NCBI GenBank assembly: GCA_954871525.1
Contig: OX940863.1
Coordinates: 2,580,001-2,644,000 of the forward strand
Length of the DNA: 64,000 nt
DNA from: Parietaria judaica
Taxonomy: Eukaryota; Streptophyta; Magnoliopsida; Rosales; Urticaceae
Direction of reading: 5' to 3'
The position numbers were made by a program, and so were the translations under genes. The notes under the pieces are model-generated. The model was not told the origin of the DNA, made no database searches, and saw nothing but the letters and a program-made list of their open reading frames with translations. This document shows positions 36,586-50,100 of the stretch, piece after piece (the stretch's first letter is position 1; each line of letters starts with the position of its first letter).

Positions 36586-38972
36586 TCATTGGGTGGCTGA
36601 ACCAGCAGTGCTCGGGATCGCCTCCGCTAGATAGCCGCCGGAGCGTCCAAACGACGTGACGAGGCTGCTGATGTCCATCGGGTGACTGTCCGACGGATCG
36701 TAAGCTTTGTAGATTCGGTTCGCCGTTATAATGTTAGAACGCTCCGTCGGATGAAACGAATCCCAGAACACGTACTCACTTCTGTTCTTACATGGCTCTC
36801 CCCCATGAACACATTGCCCTATGTTGTTCACTTCGCAGCAACCCTTGTCCCAAACTTTGAACCCTAAATCACAAAAAAAAAAAAAAAAAAAATCGATTAT
36901 ACGTGTTTTGTAATCCGTTTTTTTGTTTATCGATTGTCATACGAACACGATATTACAACAACTATTTAATCTAATACACTAAAAGTTTCAAAGTTTACAA
37001 ATAAATACCTTCAAATTAGAGCCAAAGAGTTAACTTAGATAAGTTGGTAAAATGCAATTTAAAGTATTAAATAAATTGTTTTTTTTTTCTTTTTTTGCAA
37101 AAACTGAAAAGATCGGTCAAATTATTTGACCCGCTCCTACATTCGCACGACTAATATAGAAAATTAATAAATAAGTCATTAATTAGCAATACCAATTTGA
37201 TCTAAAACAATTAAGAGATTGGAGACTAAAAAAAATTGCAACTAATGATTTTAGCAGAGTTATTGCACGACTTCGTCAATTACGGAATTTAACGGTACAT
37301 TGTGATGGAATATGAAATCTTCGTATTACCTGCGGTGGTGGGATCTCCGGAGCCCATTCCGTACGAGTTAATGTAGACGAATTTTGCATCGGAGAAGTCA
37401 GTGTTGAGCTGGTCAACGAGTTTGACCAGCTTCTCGTTGAATGGTTTGACTGCATTGTTCATTTCATCGAAGCAGGCCGACCCGTTCGTGCCGTACGTGG
37501 TGATCGAATTCGGAGTGCAGCCAATCTGTCCCACTCCGGACAGCGCCACCATTCTCGCCCCACGCTTGTACAAATCCTAATACATGACATACATATAAAT
37601 ATATAAACATGTAAATATATATATATATATATACAAGATACAGATATATAAGAATGTTACTGCTGACCAAGAGTTGTTGGTGATATATATCGATGAGAAG
37701 AGAAGCATATTGCTCAGGGGTGTAGGTTCTGCTAGATGGGTAAATCTGAGGCATGAAATAGTTGTTCATGAAGTCATTGCTCCCAAACTCAACCCAGTAT
37801 AAGCACTTGTTTAGCCTCTCTTTGGCCAACTCTCTGCTCCCTAACGCGGCCGCGAGGAGCGCTATTACCGTCCGGTGATTCCTCGCCTGCCGCCGGAAGC
37901 TTATGTTATCACCCTGCAAAACCAAAACATGTCATCATTTTTCCTCTCTTTTTTTCATGTCTTTATACAAATATGGGATATATGCGACAAAAATATACCT
38001 ATATGTTATTAAAAATAATAATTAGACGTGTGGCACAAACTTCCAATGTAACAAATTTTTTTGGCGTGAGTAATAATTTTTTTTTCATTAACTCTTTATT
38101 CTAAAGTTTCATATAGATATGACTTTTAACTATATATAATCTATAAGAATTTCAAAGAGTTGAGAACGAACACTAAGTACTCGCATATAAGTCAAATAAA
38201 AATGTTTTCTACAATGCTAAAATTAAAATACTTTAGGGCATTCATAAACCACACGGTCACAAGAGGCCAAAATGTGGTCAAAAGAAGCAAAACGTAAACA
38301 AAGTATAAGTCGTTACGTGAGCTAACAAAAAAAACTTAATTACTTATGCATGTTTGTTCATTTATAATATGAGAATCTGTGCCACAAAAAATAGGAATAT
38401 GTGGGTATTTTTACCAAAAATATCCTTATGAATAATTAAAACTATATACTGTATATGTGTACCATATGTTTCCCGGTTTCCCTGAGAATTCCAGCAGCCC
38501 CGGACGCGTAATTAACACCTCTCAGTATTTTATCGCGTGAGGTCAACGAGCTTACGAAGGAATCGATGCGCTTCTCAAGCCCCAGAAGTTCACCTGCAAC
38601 ATCACACACACATATATATATATATATATAAATATATAAATACACATGATGAATAATGTAGTAGTGTTACGAATAAGATGAATGTATTTGATAAAAGATG
38701 TTGGTGATCAGACCAAGTATATCAACTGTGGTTCGTCCGTTGGTGAACCTCCCTGTCGGGCCGTCTGGAAAGTCAACGCCATAAGGCAGATAGTTTACTT
38801 TAGCCAGAGTGAGAAGCAAGTTATTGTTGCCATTATCCGCCTGAGAATCCCCGAAGATGAAGAAGCAAGGCACTTGCGGCTCTGGGTTGACTCCGGTCAA
38901 CCAAACCATGCACAGTATAAAGGGAATCACCGCCGTTGATTGCCATATCTCTTTCTTCTCCGACAAACCCAT
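36586..38972 (-). CDS. GDSL esterase/lipase, copy B (GDSQ variant)
   Basis: Five exons: 38714-38972, 38463-38593, 37668-37913, 37330-37576, 36586-36863; 386 aa. A hydrophobic N-terminus fits a signal peptide. Block I reads FIFGDSQADNGNNN, so the Leu of the name-giving motif is Gln while the nucleophile Ser is kept. Block II is NYASGAAGI, block III EFGSNDFMNNYF (a usual Gly is Glu just before the motif) and block V FWDSFHPTE. Exon 2 is six bases longer than in the other copies. The C-terminus runs about 17 residues past its relatives, ending in a Ser/Ala/Thr-rich tail. It groups with copy C by sequence. The frame is intact, so it is probably expressed; catalytic change is possible but unproven. 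Confidence 0.92.
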
Positions 38973-39501
38973 GTTTTTAATTTAAAAAATAATAATAATA
39001 ATAATAATAAAAAGAGCTTGAAAGAAAAATGAAAAGAGTGGCTGGTATTTAAGAGTGATCAAGTGATTGTGACGAAGTACCTAATTGCCAAATAATAGAT
39101 CTATATTTGTTTTGTGTGGTTTATAATTGCTAACACAAATAACATGTGCTTATTATATATATGATTGTGCAGCTCGTGACTATGATATATACGTACAATT
39201 TAATAATTTTTTAATGTTCTTTAAAATCCATGAATGGCAACAATTATTTTAGTTACGTAGGACCTAATTGATTGTCTTGGGAGTTTGCATTGTTTCCTTT
39301 CCTTTATTCATCAAGTGGTGTACTCGTAAATTATATATTCTAAATTTGTACATTCAATTTTTGCGATCATTCACTTTCATTTTCCGTTATATATTATTGA
39401 AGCGTGTATCATTCATCATTCTCATTACCTATGAGAGAAAATAACGCAATAGTAAGTAGAGTATACTCTTCCAAAGCAACGTGATTATGGATTTTAAATA
39501 T
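38973..39501. other. Upstream region of GDSL copy B
   Basis: AT-rich, with an AAT/ATA run at 38987-39010. No gene. Confidence 0.5.
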
Positions 39502-39945
39502 GAGAAATGACTCTTAATAGCTAAATTGAACGTTTGATTAGCCAAATAGCAAACTTTTCCTTTTTCTTTGCAAAATAGCCAAATTGATGAGGTGACTATT
39601 TAATAACATATTTTATACCTATAATACCCTTTTAACATGTTAACGTGTATTAACAAAGTTAATTTTTCTTAAAAATAAGAACATTTACTTGTGTTTACAG
39701 AAAATCTATATTAACGTGTATTAACTTAGTTAATTTGTTTAAAAATAAAAAATCGTGATTAAAATTTTAACAAAAATTTAATTTATTTTTAAACAAATTA
39801 ACTTAGTTAATACACGTTAATACAAGGGTAATACGGTCTTTCGTGATTTATTAATGTGGTTGATTAGCTATTTGGCAATATTAATCAAAAGGTTGGCTAT
39901 TTTGCAAAATAGTTTTTCTAGTTTGGCTATATGGCTATAGAGCCC
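39502..39945. mobile_element. Mutator-type MITE (444 bp)
   Basis: Left and right ends are related as imperfect inverted repeats (phrases TAGCCAAATAGC and TTTGCAAAATAG). An inner inverted pair is built on GTTAACGTGTATTAAC and GTTAATACACGTTAA. A perfect 9-bp target duplication TTTAAATAT flanks the element (39493-39501 and 39946-39954). No coding capacity. Confidence 0.8.
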
Positions 39946-41637
39946 TTTAAATATTACCAAATTAGTGTTTGTTATCGTGGTATAATATATATATATATGT
40001 TTGTTCATACGGACCTTATTCATTAAAATTTTGGACGATCGCCCAGAACTCCTATTGTAAATTAAAAATTTTACATATATATATATATAATTTTTCTATA
40101 AAGAACATTAGATTATGTCTTATAAGTTCATTAAAGGTTTCATAATAATTTAAACAAGCCTTTTTTTATTTATTTTATTTGCTAAGACTCGAAATAATTA
40201 TGCCCGGCGTGGTGTGTGATTGTAGAAAAATCATTTTCTAATCATTATTTTGCAATTTTGGTAGAAGGGTATAGATACATGCATAATTGATGCAATAAAA
40301 CTCCCGAACATTACCGGTCCATGTGGCCATAAAAATTTATTCACAGTGACATCTAGTAGATAATGTAAAAGATTACATTTTTAATAGCCGAAGTTCAAAA
40401 AACATAAAATTAATATTATAAAAGAAAAATTGACAAGATAATTTAATAGTAACGTAAAAAAATTACAATAATATATTTCACACCTCTTAGGTAAGTATTA
40501 AAACTTCAAATACATGTGCGTGTTTTTTGGCCTTATCTAATACTTGAAAACCATTGCTAATTAATTGGAGATTTGATGGGAAAGTTACTTTTGCCTCCAT
40601 CCACAAGAATTCTTTCTGCAATATTATTGAAGCACGTGCTACATTTGAAGGAAATATCTATAATTTAGAAAGAAAACAAAATGTGTCGGCTCGAGTACGT
40701 TCCATCTTATCTCTATCAAAATAATTGAAATGAAAAAAACAAAACAAAAAAAAGTTTCATATTTTTAATTTTAACTACTGTAAATATATTTGAAGAAAAA
40801 TAAAATAGTGCTCAATTATTGTGATTACTATTAGGAAGTACTTTTGTTTGTTAGCCTGTTTTCTCTCTTTTATCATTACTTCCTTTATTTTTCTTTTTTC
40901 CATTTTAAAATCATAATTATTATAATATGAATGATCATTTTGTCTATGGTGGCGGTGGGACTTGAGGCAGATGGATTTTGATTGAACCAATTAATCTATG
41001 GTCGATTGTGTTTTTTCTTTGCTGATAACACAATGTTATTATACAATGATCTCGTTATACTTTTTGGCCAGTAGAAACTCGGGTCGTGTACGACTACGCC
41101 CACATACTTGCCCGTAAAAAAACATAGCTAATCCCAATGACCCGATAGAAAACTCGCAATTTTCTGTAAGTCCGTATTGTCCTGTAAAAATCTACACCCT
41201 AAAATGCCGCTGTTTTTTTAAAAGCCCGCTCTACTGCGTAATTTTGTAGGTCAAGGTCGATGGAATATGGTGGGCTCGACCGGCCCATTACACACTTCTA
41301 CTATTATAATTATCGTCTTTCTTATATAAAAAATATTATGAAAGCACCGTGGGTTTTTCATGAGTTTTACGACTTTATAGTAACTTTTGAGTTACTTGAG
41401 GGTAATCCATCGACAATTTAGAACTCTGACGCGGTTTATGGTCGAAATTCTACCAACAAAGTAAAAATACCGGCATACTGGTGCGTGACTACCGTCGGCA
41501 TTATGAATTACCTTTTCAAAATATTGTGCAAGCGAAAGCATCACGCTTGACATCACAATTCACAAATTAAGTTCAGAGTTTCAGACTTTGAGAATAGGAA
41601 ATGATCCAAATAACACAAACCAATTATGAAATGTCGT

Positions 41638-41689
<52 letters not shown>

Positions 41690-41949
41690 TAAAAAAAATC
41701 AACTCTGTATTACTCGATAAATATTCAATATAGCAATATTGCATCTTAATCTTCCCACAAACCAAATTACGGATGTGTCCCATTGATCTAAACACGTAAA
41801 GCTTAAAGTCCATGCGTGACATTACACTTATACACTTAAGGGAAACAATTGGAAAATCAATAAGGAGAAACAGATAATTGTAAGACTGTATAGTACATAA
41901 ATAATAACAACATTGATGCCAATGCCAATGCCAATGCCGATGCCAATGC
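39946..41949. other. Intergenic region between GDSL copies B and A
   Basis: AT-rich. 41050-41320 is a GC-richer block with CCCG phrases ending GGCCCATTACACACTTCTA, likely a decayed hAT end. A long (AT)n tract spans 41642-41685. No gene seen. Confidence 0.5.
41642..41685. repeat. (AT)n microsatellite
   Basis: Pure TA repeat about 265 bp past the stop codon of GDSL copy A. Confidence 0.95.
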
Positions 41950-44900
41950 TTAGAGCCGAGCGAGCGACTCGATGTCGATAGGGTAAGCGTCGGAGGCGCG
42001 CTGCGCCCTGTAAGCGCGCTGACCGACCACCTCATTCGCAGCCTCGCTGGGGTGGAAGGCGTCCCAGAAGAGGTAACTGTCTCTATCGCCGCAAGGAGTC
42101 TGTAGGGGCAAACACGTAATTTGACCGTTGTTCCTCCCTACTCCACAGCATCCAGCGTTGATATTACTAAACCCTGTAATACAATCAACCCAATAAATAT
42201 ATATATATATATGAGCTTTTAAGTTTCATTTTAATCTAAATAATTTGCACCTTAAATCTTGAATTATTTTTAGGGAAAATAATGGTAAAAATACACCACT
42301 TTGACAAAGAATAAAAAAAAAATACTTTAATACCTTAACTTCAAAGATATTGTAGCAAAATACTTTTTATGTCAAGTGGCATGACGATGTGGTATTTACA
42401 GTTTTGTTAAATCATTGACGGAAAATATACCCAATATTACGTTTATGTTGCTCCGTCTATTTGCCATCAAAGTTTAAATATAAGTATATAGGTGTAAATA
42501 TCGTTGAAGTAAAAAAAAAAAAATTGACGCAATTAATCCAAAAGAAAATATTATGCCTACGTGATGTGCCATGTGCCACTTTAGTATGCCACATTGCATT
42601 TAATAGTATTTTGTCTTTGAACTTAAGTATAGAAGTGTAATTTTTATCGAAATTAAGTATTTTTGTCGCTATTATCAAATCGGAAATAGGGCACTAATAA
42701 TAACTCTTTTTTTTTTTTTCTGTACATTCCCTTGAACAAGCAGTAGCTTATTCACAAAAATGACGCTGGGCAAAAAATTTTCTTAATTCATGAAAATATT
42801 TTCAAACAAATTATGCGTTTTAACATTTTCCACTCTTTTAACGCGTAAATGCAATACTTTTTAAAGAATAGGTAAAAAGTGCACCAAGTGAAAGTGGAGA
42901 GAGGACATTTGTGGCACTTACCATATCTTGAAGGGCTGTTGATGATATCCTGGAAGATTCCGTAGGAGTCGACATAGATGAACCGGGCATCGGAGAACTC
43001 GTTGTTAAATTGGCCGACGAGGCCTCTGAGGCGCGAGTTGAAGATCCGATTGGCGGAGTTAATGGTTTCAACGCAAGTTTTTCCGTCGGAGCTCCTCTGA
43101 GCCAACTCGTTGGGGCTGCACCCGATCTGCCCTATTCCGAACATCACCACTTTCCTTGCTCCATAGTTGTACAATATCTGTAAATTGTAATCATACTCAC
43201 CAAATTATAAACTTCCAATTAAATATAAGACTTGATTGAATAATTTGCTATTTAGGTACTTTAACCTCACTAAAAAATCGGATGGAATTGGACAAAATTA
43301 GATATTGCGGAGTTTTTGTTTTTGTTTTTCCTACTTCATGCCTGGCTCGTTCCGTAGATTCGTGTTCTCGATCATATAAAATTGTGCCATTTTCTTCTCA
43401 TATTGGATTTGCACCTAAATTTTCTGTGTGCAAATATATCATGGTATTTGATTTCTCACATCAATTATGTCACAACAACTCAGCATATTGATGATACTAT
43501 TTGATGTTAGGAATATTTTTCTAACTTAATCATAATTGCATTAAATCATTTATGTATGGTTGAGAGACAATAATGTCCGTATTGATAGATATGGTGGTTT
43601 AGCAAAATCTCATCACATTAAATGCAAAATAAATTTGTTGCCTTTTTAGAAAAATGTCACAAATTTAAAAAGAAATTTTTAATTACCCTTAGTTGCTGAG
43701 AGTATCGCTGGATGAGATCGCTGGCGTACTCATCAGGCGTGTACTGATTGCCAGTGTTGTAGAATTGAGGCATGAAATAGTTGTTCAAGTAATCGTTGCT
43801 TCCTAATCCGATCGAGAATATGCACTTCCCGAGGTAACTAGCGGCTTCGTCCTCATTTCCGAGCTCGTTCACCACTTCCGACACCGTGTTCTTGTAGTTC
43901 TCGACCTGCCCACTGAATGTGATCCGACCACCCTGCAAAAATTTACTTACATGGCGTTAATATCGTATCTTGGAATCCAGTATTCATAGATTTTTTAGAA
44001 TTCGGGATAGGTAAAAGGGGGTTTTACTTTTGTTTTTGGTGCCCGGATTCCAAATTTTAAAGTATATATCGATTCGTTTTATTAATACGGACCATTTGAT
44101 TAGATCCATAATCCGGAATTTTGATTTCATAAAAAAATAATCCAGTGATCCGTTTTTTTTTTTTTTTATATATATAGTATTTCAAAATACGAAAAAATGG
44201 ATTTTTTTTCTTTCCAATTGATATAATTATCTGTTCGTTTACGTGACATATTTTCAGTTTTATTTGTAATGATAATATTTCTTGAAATTCTTTAATGCCT
44301 CGTCCAAATTAAAGAGTTGGCTTCACATAAGCTGACTGGCTAGGAGCTGTTGAAAGCACTCACCAATTGTTGCCCGGTTTCCTCTCGGATTCCGGCGGCG
44401 GCGGAAGCGAAGTTGACTCCTCCGAGCAAGTCGCGCCCGCTGGTGGTGGAATAAGGAGGGATGTAGTCATCAAAGCCCAGTAGCTCGGCTGTGGAATCAA
44501 ATATTTAAAATTAACATTAATATTAATCAATGAATTAGTAACTCTAAATAGAGCATATAATTGTAAAGATTATGTTTCTGCTTGCTATATTGGTGTTTGG
44601 ATACTATAATTGATGTTGCCTTGTATTTCAGATCCAAAGCAGGAGAGTATCATTCTTCAATATGCACACAGTTCAAAACCATGTTTTTTTTCTTTCCCAT
44701 TTTTACTTAAAATAAATTTAATATAGGAATAATCACGATAAAAGTACTTAAACTTTGATCAATTGAGGCGGCAAAAATTTTAAAAATAAAAAATAACGGC
44801 AAAAGTACCTAAATCGACAAATATGAGGCAACACATTTTTCCATCGAATTCAAATTAAAAAAGATGTTAGATGGCTGGATGAGTACATGAAATGTGTATC

Positions 44901-46046
44901 TTAGGTTTGACTTAATAGCAATATTCTAAAGAATTGACCAACGTCCCTTCACATTCGTTGACTTAGGGTATTTTTTCCATTATTTTTAAATTCTTGACCT
45001 ATATACCGCTTCAGTTGGTCAAAGTTTAAATATTTTTGCCATAATTATCTACGAAATGTTTAATTATAAATGCGTTACTCGTTTTGCTTGACAGGGACCG
45101 GAGTTTGCTATGGTTGGATCCAAAATTGGGAAAGGAAAAAATATATATTTGATTGATTAAAAACAACAAATGTGTCAAAATTGCTATTCTATACTTGCTA
45201 ACAAATTTAGTAATATAGAGATCATGTTCCAAAATGAAATAATTTGAAAAGAAATAAATATAATTGTTAACAAATATAGTATTATTAGAATATATGTCTA
45301 TAGTATGTTTTTTTTTTCCTTCTTCTTTCTATATTGATATGAAAGTATTCAGATCTACATATGATAGTATTAACTATACTTAGCTTTCAATTTAGCAACA
45401 CCTTATTTCAATAGATAATTAAGCAAAATATCACCTAGATACTCCAAGATAATTAATTTAATTAATTATAATCAGTAATTATAGAAAACCCAATTTCCAA
45501 AATTAGGTGGAGAAGCGTTAATTAAGGAGGCATGCATCTAAACGTTGGAGTTAATAAACCAAAGTTTAATGCTAAATTATGCTCTTAATTAATCTTCTCC
45601 ACATGCATAATTAAACGATGTTATGCTCGAGAAATCCACGATCATCAGATAAAAAAATACGGACTAGTTCAATTGGTTGAGTAATTGAACTTGCATCTTT
45701 TACTCGATTCGAGTTGTGTAATTGGCGTATAATTTTTTTAAAAGTGCTCGATCTACTATAAAAAAAGATTAGTGCGATGAGGAGAGTACTGACCGACAAC
45801 ATCGACGGTGGTTCTGCCATTACAGAACCTTCCCGTGGCCCCACCCGGGAAATCAATCCCGTATGGGGCATAATTGGCCCTAGCAAGCGACTGTAGCTGG
45901 TTGTTGTTGCCGTTGTCGACTAGCGAGTCCCCGAATATGAAGTAGCACGGCACTTGCGGCTCGGCTCTCGCCCCGATGGCCAAAACGACGACCACGCACA
46001 CGCTCAACACAACGCCATTGACCCACATTCTCTTTCCCTCTCCCAT
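41950..46046 (-). CDS. GDSL esterase/lipase, copy A (closest to At4g18970)
   Basis: Five exons: 45794-46046, 44364-44488, 43687-43932, 42922-43177, 41950-42173; 367 aa. The signal peptide ([17 protein letters not shown]) precedes block [15 protein letters not shown]. Block II is NFASAAAGI, block [15 protein letters not shown] and block [11 protein letters not shown]. All catalytic residues are present. The mature N-terminus and block I are very like Arabidopsis At4g18970 as I recall it, and position beside AG agrees. It is therefore probably the ancestral copy of the array. Introns are long and carry a MITE-like insertion (intron 4) and a SINE-like sequence (intron 1). ATG 46046 is the first in frame. 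Confidence 0.94.
42276..42676. mobile_element. Mutator-like MITE in intron 4 of GDSL copy A
   Basis: The left end (AATGGTAAAAATACACCAC) and the right end (complement GATAATAGCGACAAAAATAC) are inverted in the style of the other Mutator MITEs here. Inner phrases include GTGCCACTTTAGTATGCCAC. Ends are diverged and no clean target duplication was found. Confidence 0.4.
44729..45048. mobile_element. MITE in intron 1 of GDSL copy A
   Basis: The ends are inverted over about 45 bp, sharing TTAAACTTTGA(T/C)CAA(T/C)TGA(A/G)GCGG. A second inverted region further in includes AAAAATAACGGCAAAAGTACC. Copies or fragments occur at 9290-9465 and 30030-30190. No clear target duplication. Confidence 0.6.
45655..45745 (+). 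mobile_element. tRNA-like SINE head in intron 1 of GDSL copy A
   Basis: CTAGTTCAATTGGTTGAG resembles a Pol III A box and TCGATTCGAGTT a B box about 40 bp later. A poly-T run follows. It is too diverged to be a tRNA gene. Boundaries are approximate. Confidence 0.4.
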
Positions 46047-46840
46047 TATAGGGCTCAAAAAGATAACACCAATTCAAGCTATGGATATAGCCAATGAATC
46101 TGCAGGCTGTACTAGGGTTTGAGGGAATGTGTGGTGTGGTGTGTGATTCTTGTGTGAGCCACTCAAAAGCTTTGATGGAATGAGTATATATATACCCACA
46201 CACAACACAACACGAGAAGAGTGAATATAGTTCATGTATATATAATGTATTATAATACTATATATAAATTATATATAGATATATAGAGATGGCTTTTACA
46301 GTTGAGCGGGTTTGGTCAGAGCAATTAATATCACGCGGAGATAATGTGATGCACTGTTTTCGACCAATGCAGTGGAAAGGGCATTATTTACCCGCTTAAG
46401 CTCTTCACTTCACTTCAGGTTTTTTGCATTTCGATACGTACATTTATGTAACAAGCTTGTGTGGGTCAAACCCTAATTACATGGCGCCAAAACAAATGGT
46501 TAGAGTCTCTACAGTGATCAAAGTCAACGCTTGCAAGGCAACAATATGAATGTGTGTAATTTTGGATAGAATTATGCACCAATCATGTGTTAGACAAATT
46601 TACATTTTCTTCTTTTGCTCTAGCGTTTGATACATATAATAACTTCTTAATTTGTGATTTATTAGCCTCAAATTAATATCATTTTGTTAATTTAAAAATT
46701 AAGGATAGAACTTCTGAGACAAGCGCTTTCAATAAAATATGTATGTCTCACATGAAAAAAAAATATGGAGGGACTTAAGAAGGCTATTTTTTTTCATTGT
46801 CAATTATCTAATTATTTTTAAGATGAAACTGGATGATACT
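46047..46840. other. Promoter side of GDSL copy A
   Basis: A TATA-rich stretch at 46183-46192 lies about 140 bp upstream of the GDSL start on the minus strand and is the best TATA candidate. The remainder is AT-rich with no gene. Confidence 0.5.
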
Positions 46841-47132
46841 TCATACATGTTTAACTTGATCAGTGATGATCATCCTATTTTATTTCTTGTTAATAATTAA
46901 TATTCAATTCCTCGGCACTTAATTAATGCCCCCAAAAGGAAGTCTTACATTTTTTAGTCACGCAATAAGAGAGTAGTACGATATTATTCATACATGTTTA
47001 ACTTGATCAGTGATGATCATCCTATTTTATTTCTTGTTAATAATTAATATTCAATTCCTCAGCACTTAATTAATGCCCCCAAAAGGAATTCTTACATTTT
47101 TTAGTCACGCAAAGAGAGTAGTACGATATTAT
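46841..47132. repeat. 147-bp tandem duplication
   Basis: Copies at 46841-46987 and about 46988-47132 start TCATACATGTTTAACTTG. They differ by a 2-bp indel (CAATAAGAG versus CAAAGAG) and two substitutions. A third partial start (TCATACAT) follows at 47133. No coding content. Confidence 0.88.
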
Positions 47133-47140
47133 TCATACAT

Positions 47141-50100
47141 TATAGAACAAACATATAGTGGAGTACAAATACAATATAGCTTACCAAAAAAGAAAAAAAC
47201 ACACACACACACATACAAGGCGTTGGCAAAAATAACAATAATACTAGTCATGGGAGACATATGAATGTCTCACTTCCGATCAAAGAGCATTTCAATAAAT
47301 TATATATCCGTTAAAATTCGAATAATAGTATTCTAGGGCGGCCATAAATTATAATAATATATATCAGAACCTACACATGATAATGGCAAAACACAATATA
47401 GTTTACCATTTAGCTTGCTTTATTAAATTAAATTTGACTTTTTAGCAACAATTTGGTGTGCTCATAAGAGCTTTAATTCAATATATATATATATGAGAAA
47501 GGGAAGCCAGAGAACATATAGCCGTAACAATAAATGTGCAAATAATCCACAAAATTAAACCAACCACCTCTTGTATGCCACTTTTCTGACCTAGTCTCGA
47601 ATATATCATTCAATTTGACAAGACTTTGTCTTTGTCACACACATATAGATATACAATTTATGAAATTGCGTATTGTTGATTATCATCAAACGGTTTCGTA
47701 TAGACCCCGGCCCGTCACAAACTTTTTTGCCCTTCATATAAACATCTTCGGGTTAATTTACTTAATATTTAAAGTAGTAATTCGTGTTTAATATTATGTT
47801 CATGTTATGTTCGACCGTGCCTGTGTATATCAATTCTTGAGCATAACTTTTATCTTCCTATCCTCAAGAAAACTAATTATTTGGTAGTCACTTTAGCTTT
47901 TTGCAATTACCTAGCTAAATGTGACTAAGATCACTTTGGCAAGCTATTTCATTAAGTTGACCTTTTGTATTCATTTTTCAAATGAACACAATTGTTCAAG
48001 TGTAGTCAACTAAATTGATATTTCAAATTAAATATATTAAAATAAATTATGTTAGCTAAAACAGAGTATAATTCGAATGATTAACTCAAAAATGAACACA
48101 ATTGTTCGAGTACGTGTAATCTACAATTTGTAATAATATATAAACTTTTTATATATGTTAACTGTTACATGGTCTTAGTACTTGAGTGTGTGTGTCATGT
48201 GTGTATGTATATACATGGTTTTTGGAAAAGCGTAGTAGTATGGTTTTTCAACGGTGCAGATGAATAAGTTTGAAATATTCAAGCGAAATTGACGGCTGAG
48301 ATTGAAGAGGAATACAAGCTCAACGGTGGAGATGAGAAGAGCCAACGACCACATGCAATTAAATGTGGTAGTTAGCTAATATTTATTGGCGTGTAGGAAT
48401 AAGTCATAGCGCGTAACATGGGTCTGCATGGCCGATAAATATTCACTCTCCTTCCCGTAATTAAAGCCTCTTGATTATTATTCAATAATATTGATCTGAT
48501 CATAAATAATAATAAAAAAAAAAGATTTTGCATGCATATATGAAAGAATTATGATACGTAATTAGCTAGCTGGCTTTGCCGACCTTGATCTTGACTCTTG
48601 ATCGTCGGTGGTTGCTCTTTAGGTGAAGAGCAATTTATGTCTAACCATATAATGACATTATTTTTAATGTATGATTGTGAAATATGTATAATACTTTTTT
48701 GTATGTTGGTAAAGTCACAACACGTAGTGTTACTTTCAACTCTGGTACTGAAATTTTAATACTAAGTTATAGCATTGAGTGAATACATCGACATATGTCG
48801 ATTATTACGTGTGGAAATGCGGCTAATTGTTAATATTCATGCGATTTGATTTAAGACCTCTTATAAACGCAATCGCTTAATACATCGTCGTTATAGAAAA
48901 AGTTGGTTAATTGTTTGACTACAAGTCTCTAACTATGAATCGGCTTACTCCATTTGATATTTTCATTTTTCATCGAGAGAGAAATAAAGTAGCTGATGCA
49001 ATATAGGTGGCGCTAATGATATCATTTAGTTGTTTTTATCAATTCCAATCAACTCTTAGTCTATTCGAATTAGATAAAACGAAAATCGTTTACGTGGACT
49101 TTCTTAAACTACTCTTTTGTTGGGTTTCTGTTTGTTGGACTGTTTCGAAACATGATTTGTTTTAGCTTATGACTAGTTGGAAGAAGAAGAAAAAAAAAAG
49201 TTCATATTTTATTTTGTTACGGTTTCTCTCCGCCAAATTATAATTAAATTTGGGACGAGGTCACCAATTATGTATTTCCTTAAGAAACAAAAAAAATCCG
49301 ATCATTCATATATTTGAAAAAAATTCCGATGCGTTTTCATCAAATGATATTTATAGACACAAGTTTGCCACATAACTAGCCATTTTTGTTATGATGTTTA
49401 AATTAAACACTAGAGAATTCGGGTTTTAAATTATATTGTATCAACATTATATATTATATATTATTGGTAGTTTAGAATCGTAACAATATCTCATAAGCTA
49501 CAATATTCACCACGAATTTGGAACTTTCTGGACTCTGATTTCTGTGACTGTCCCTGCAGTTTTATGTGTACAAATTCGATTCTTCCAATACATAAATATA
49601 TGATATTCATATATCTTAATATGTATATATAAAATAAAGAATAAATAACATAAAGTATGGTTAAAAAAGCATAAGAAAGCTCGTCCTCACATTTCATGTC
49701 ACAGATTGCTTTAATAAACGAGATGCTGCGACAATGAAGGAAAGACGATACCAATCAGGAGTGACACATATATCAAATGCATTAATCACTGCATGTGATT
49801 TTTGCATTAGCAAGTGACCAACTGATATGATCTTTCTTATTTTTTATTTTTTGCATGCATTAAAGTACTCAATTCTCAACCTCACTAAATGATACACATA
49901 ATTTAGAAGGAATTTTTCTTTAAAAAAAGGACTAATAATTATTGAGTAACTCTTTAAAAGCCTCCATAGCTGGCAAATGCCATGGCTAGCTTCTTTAATT
50001 ATTATTATTTTTATTTGTAACGACTGTTATTAATCCATCACTTTGATGTCAAAGCAAAGGGAATAAATTATCCTATATCTTTTTTTTTTCTTTTTTTGGA

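Noticed and set aside
37620..37650. TA repeats within GDSL introns as separate features
   Set aside because: Short simple repeats inside introns; they do not affect the splice sites and are too common here to list each one.
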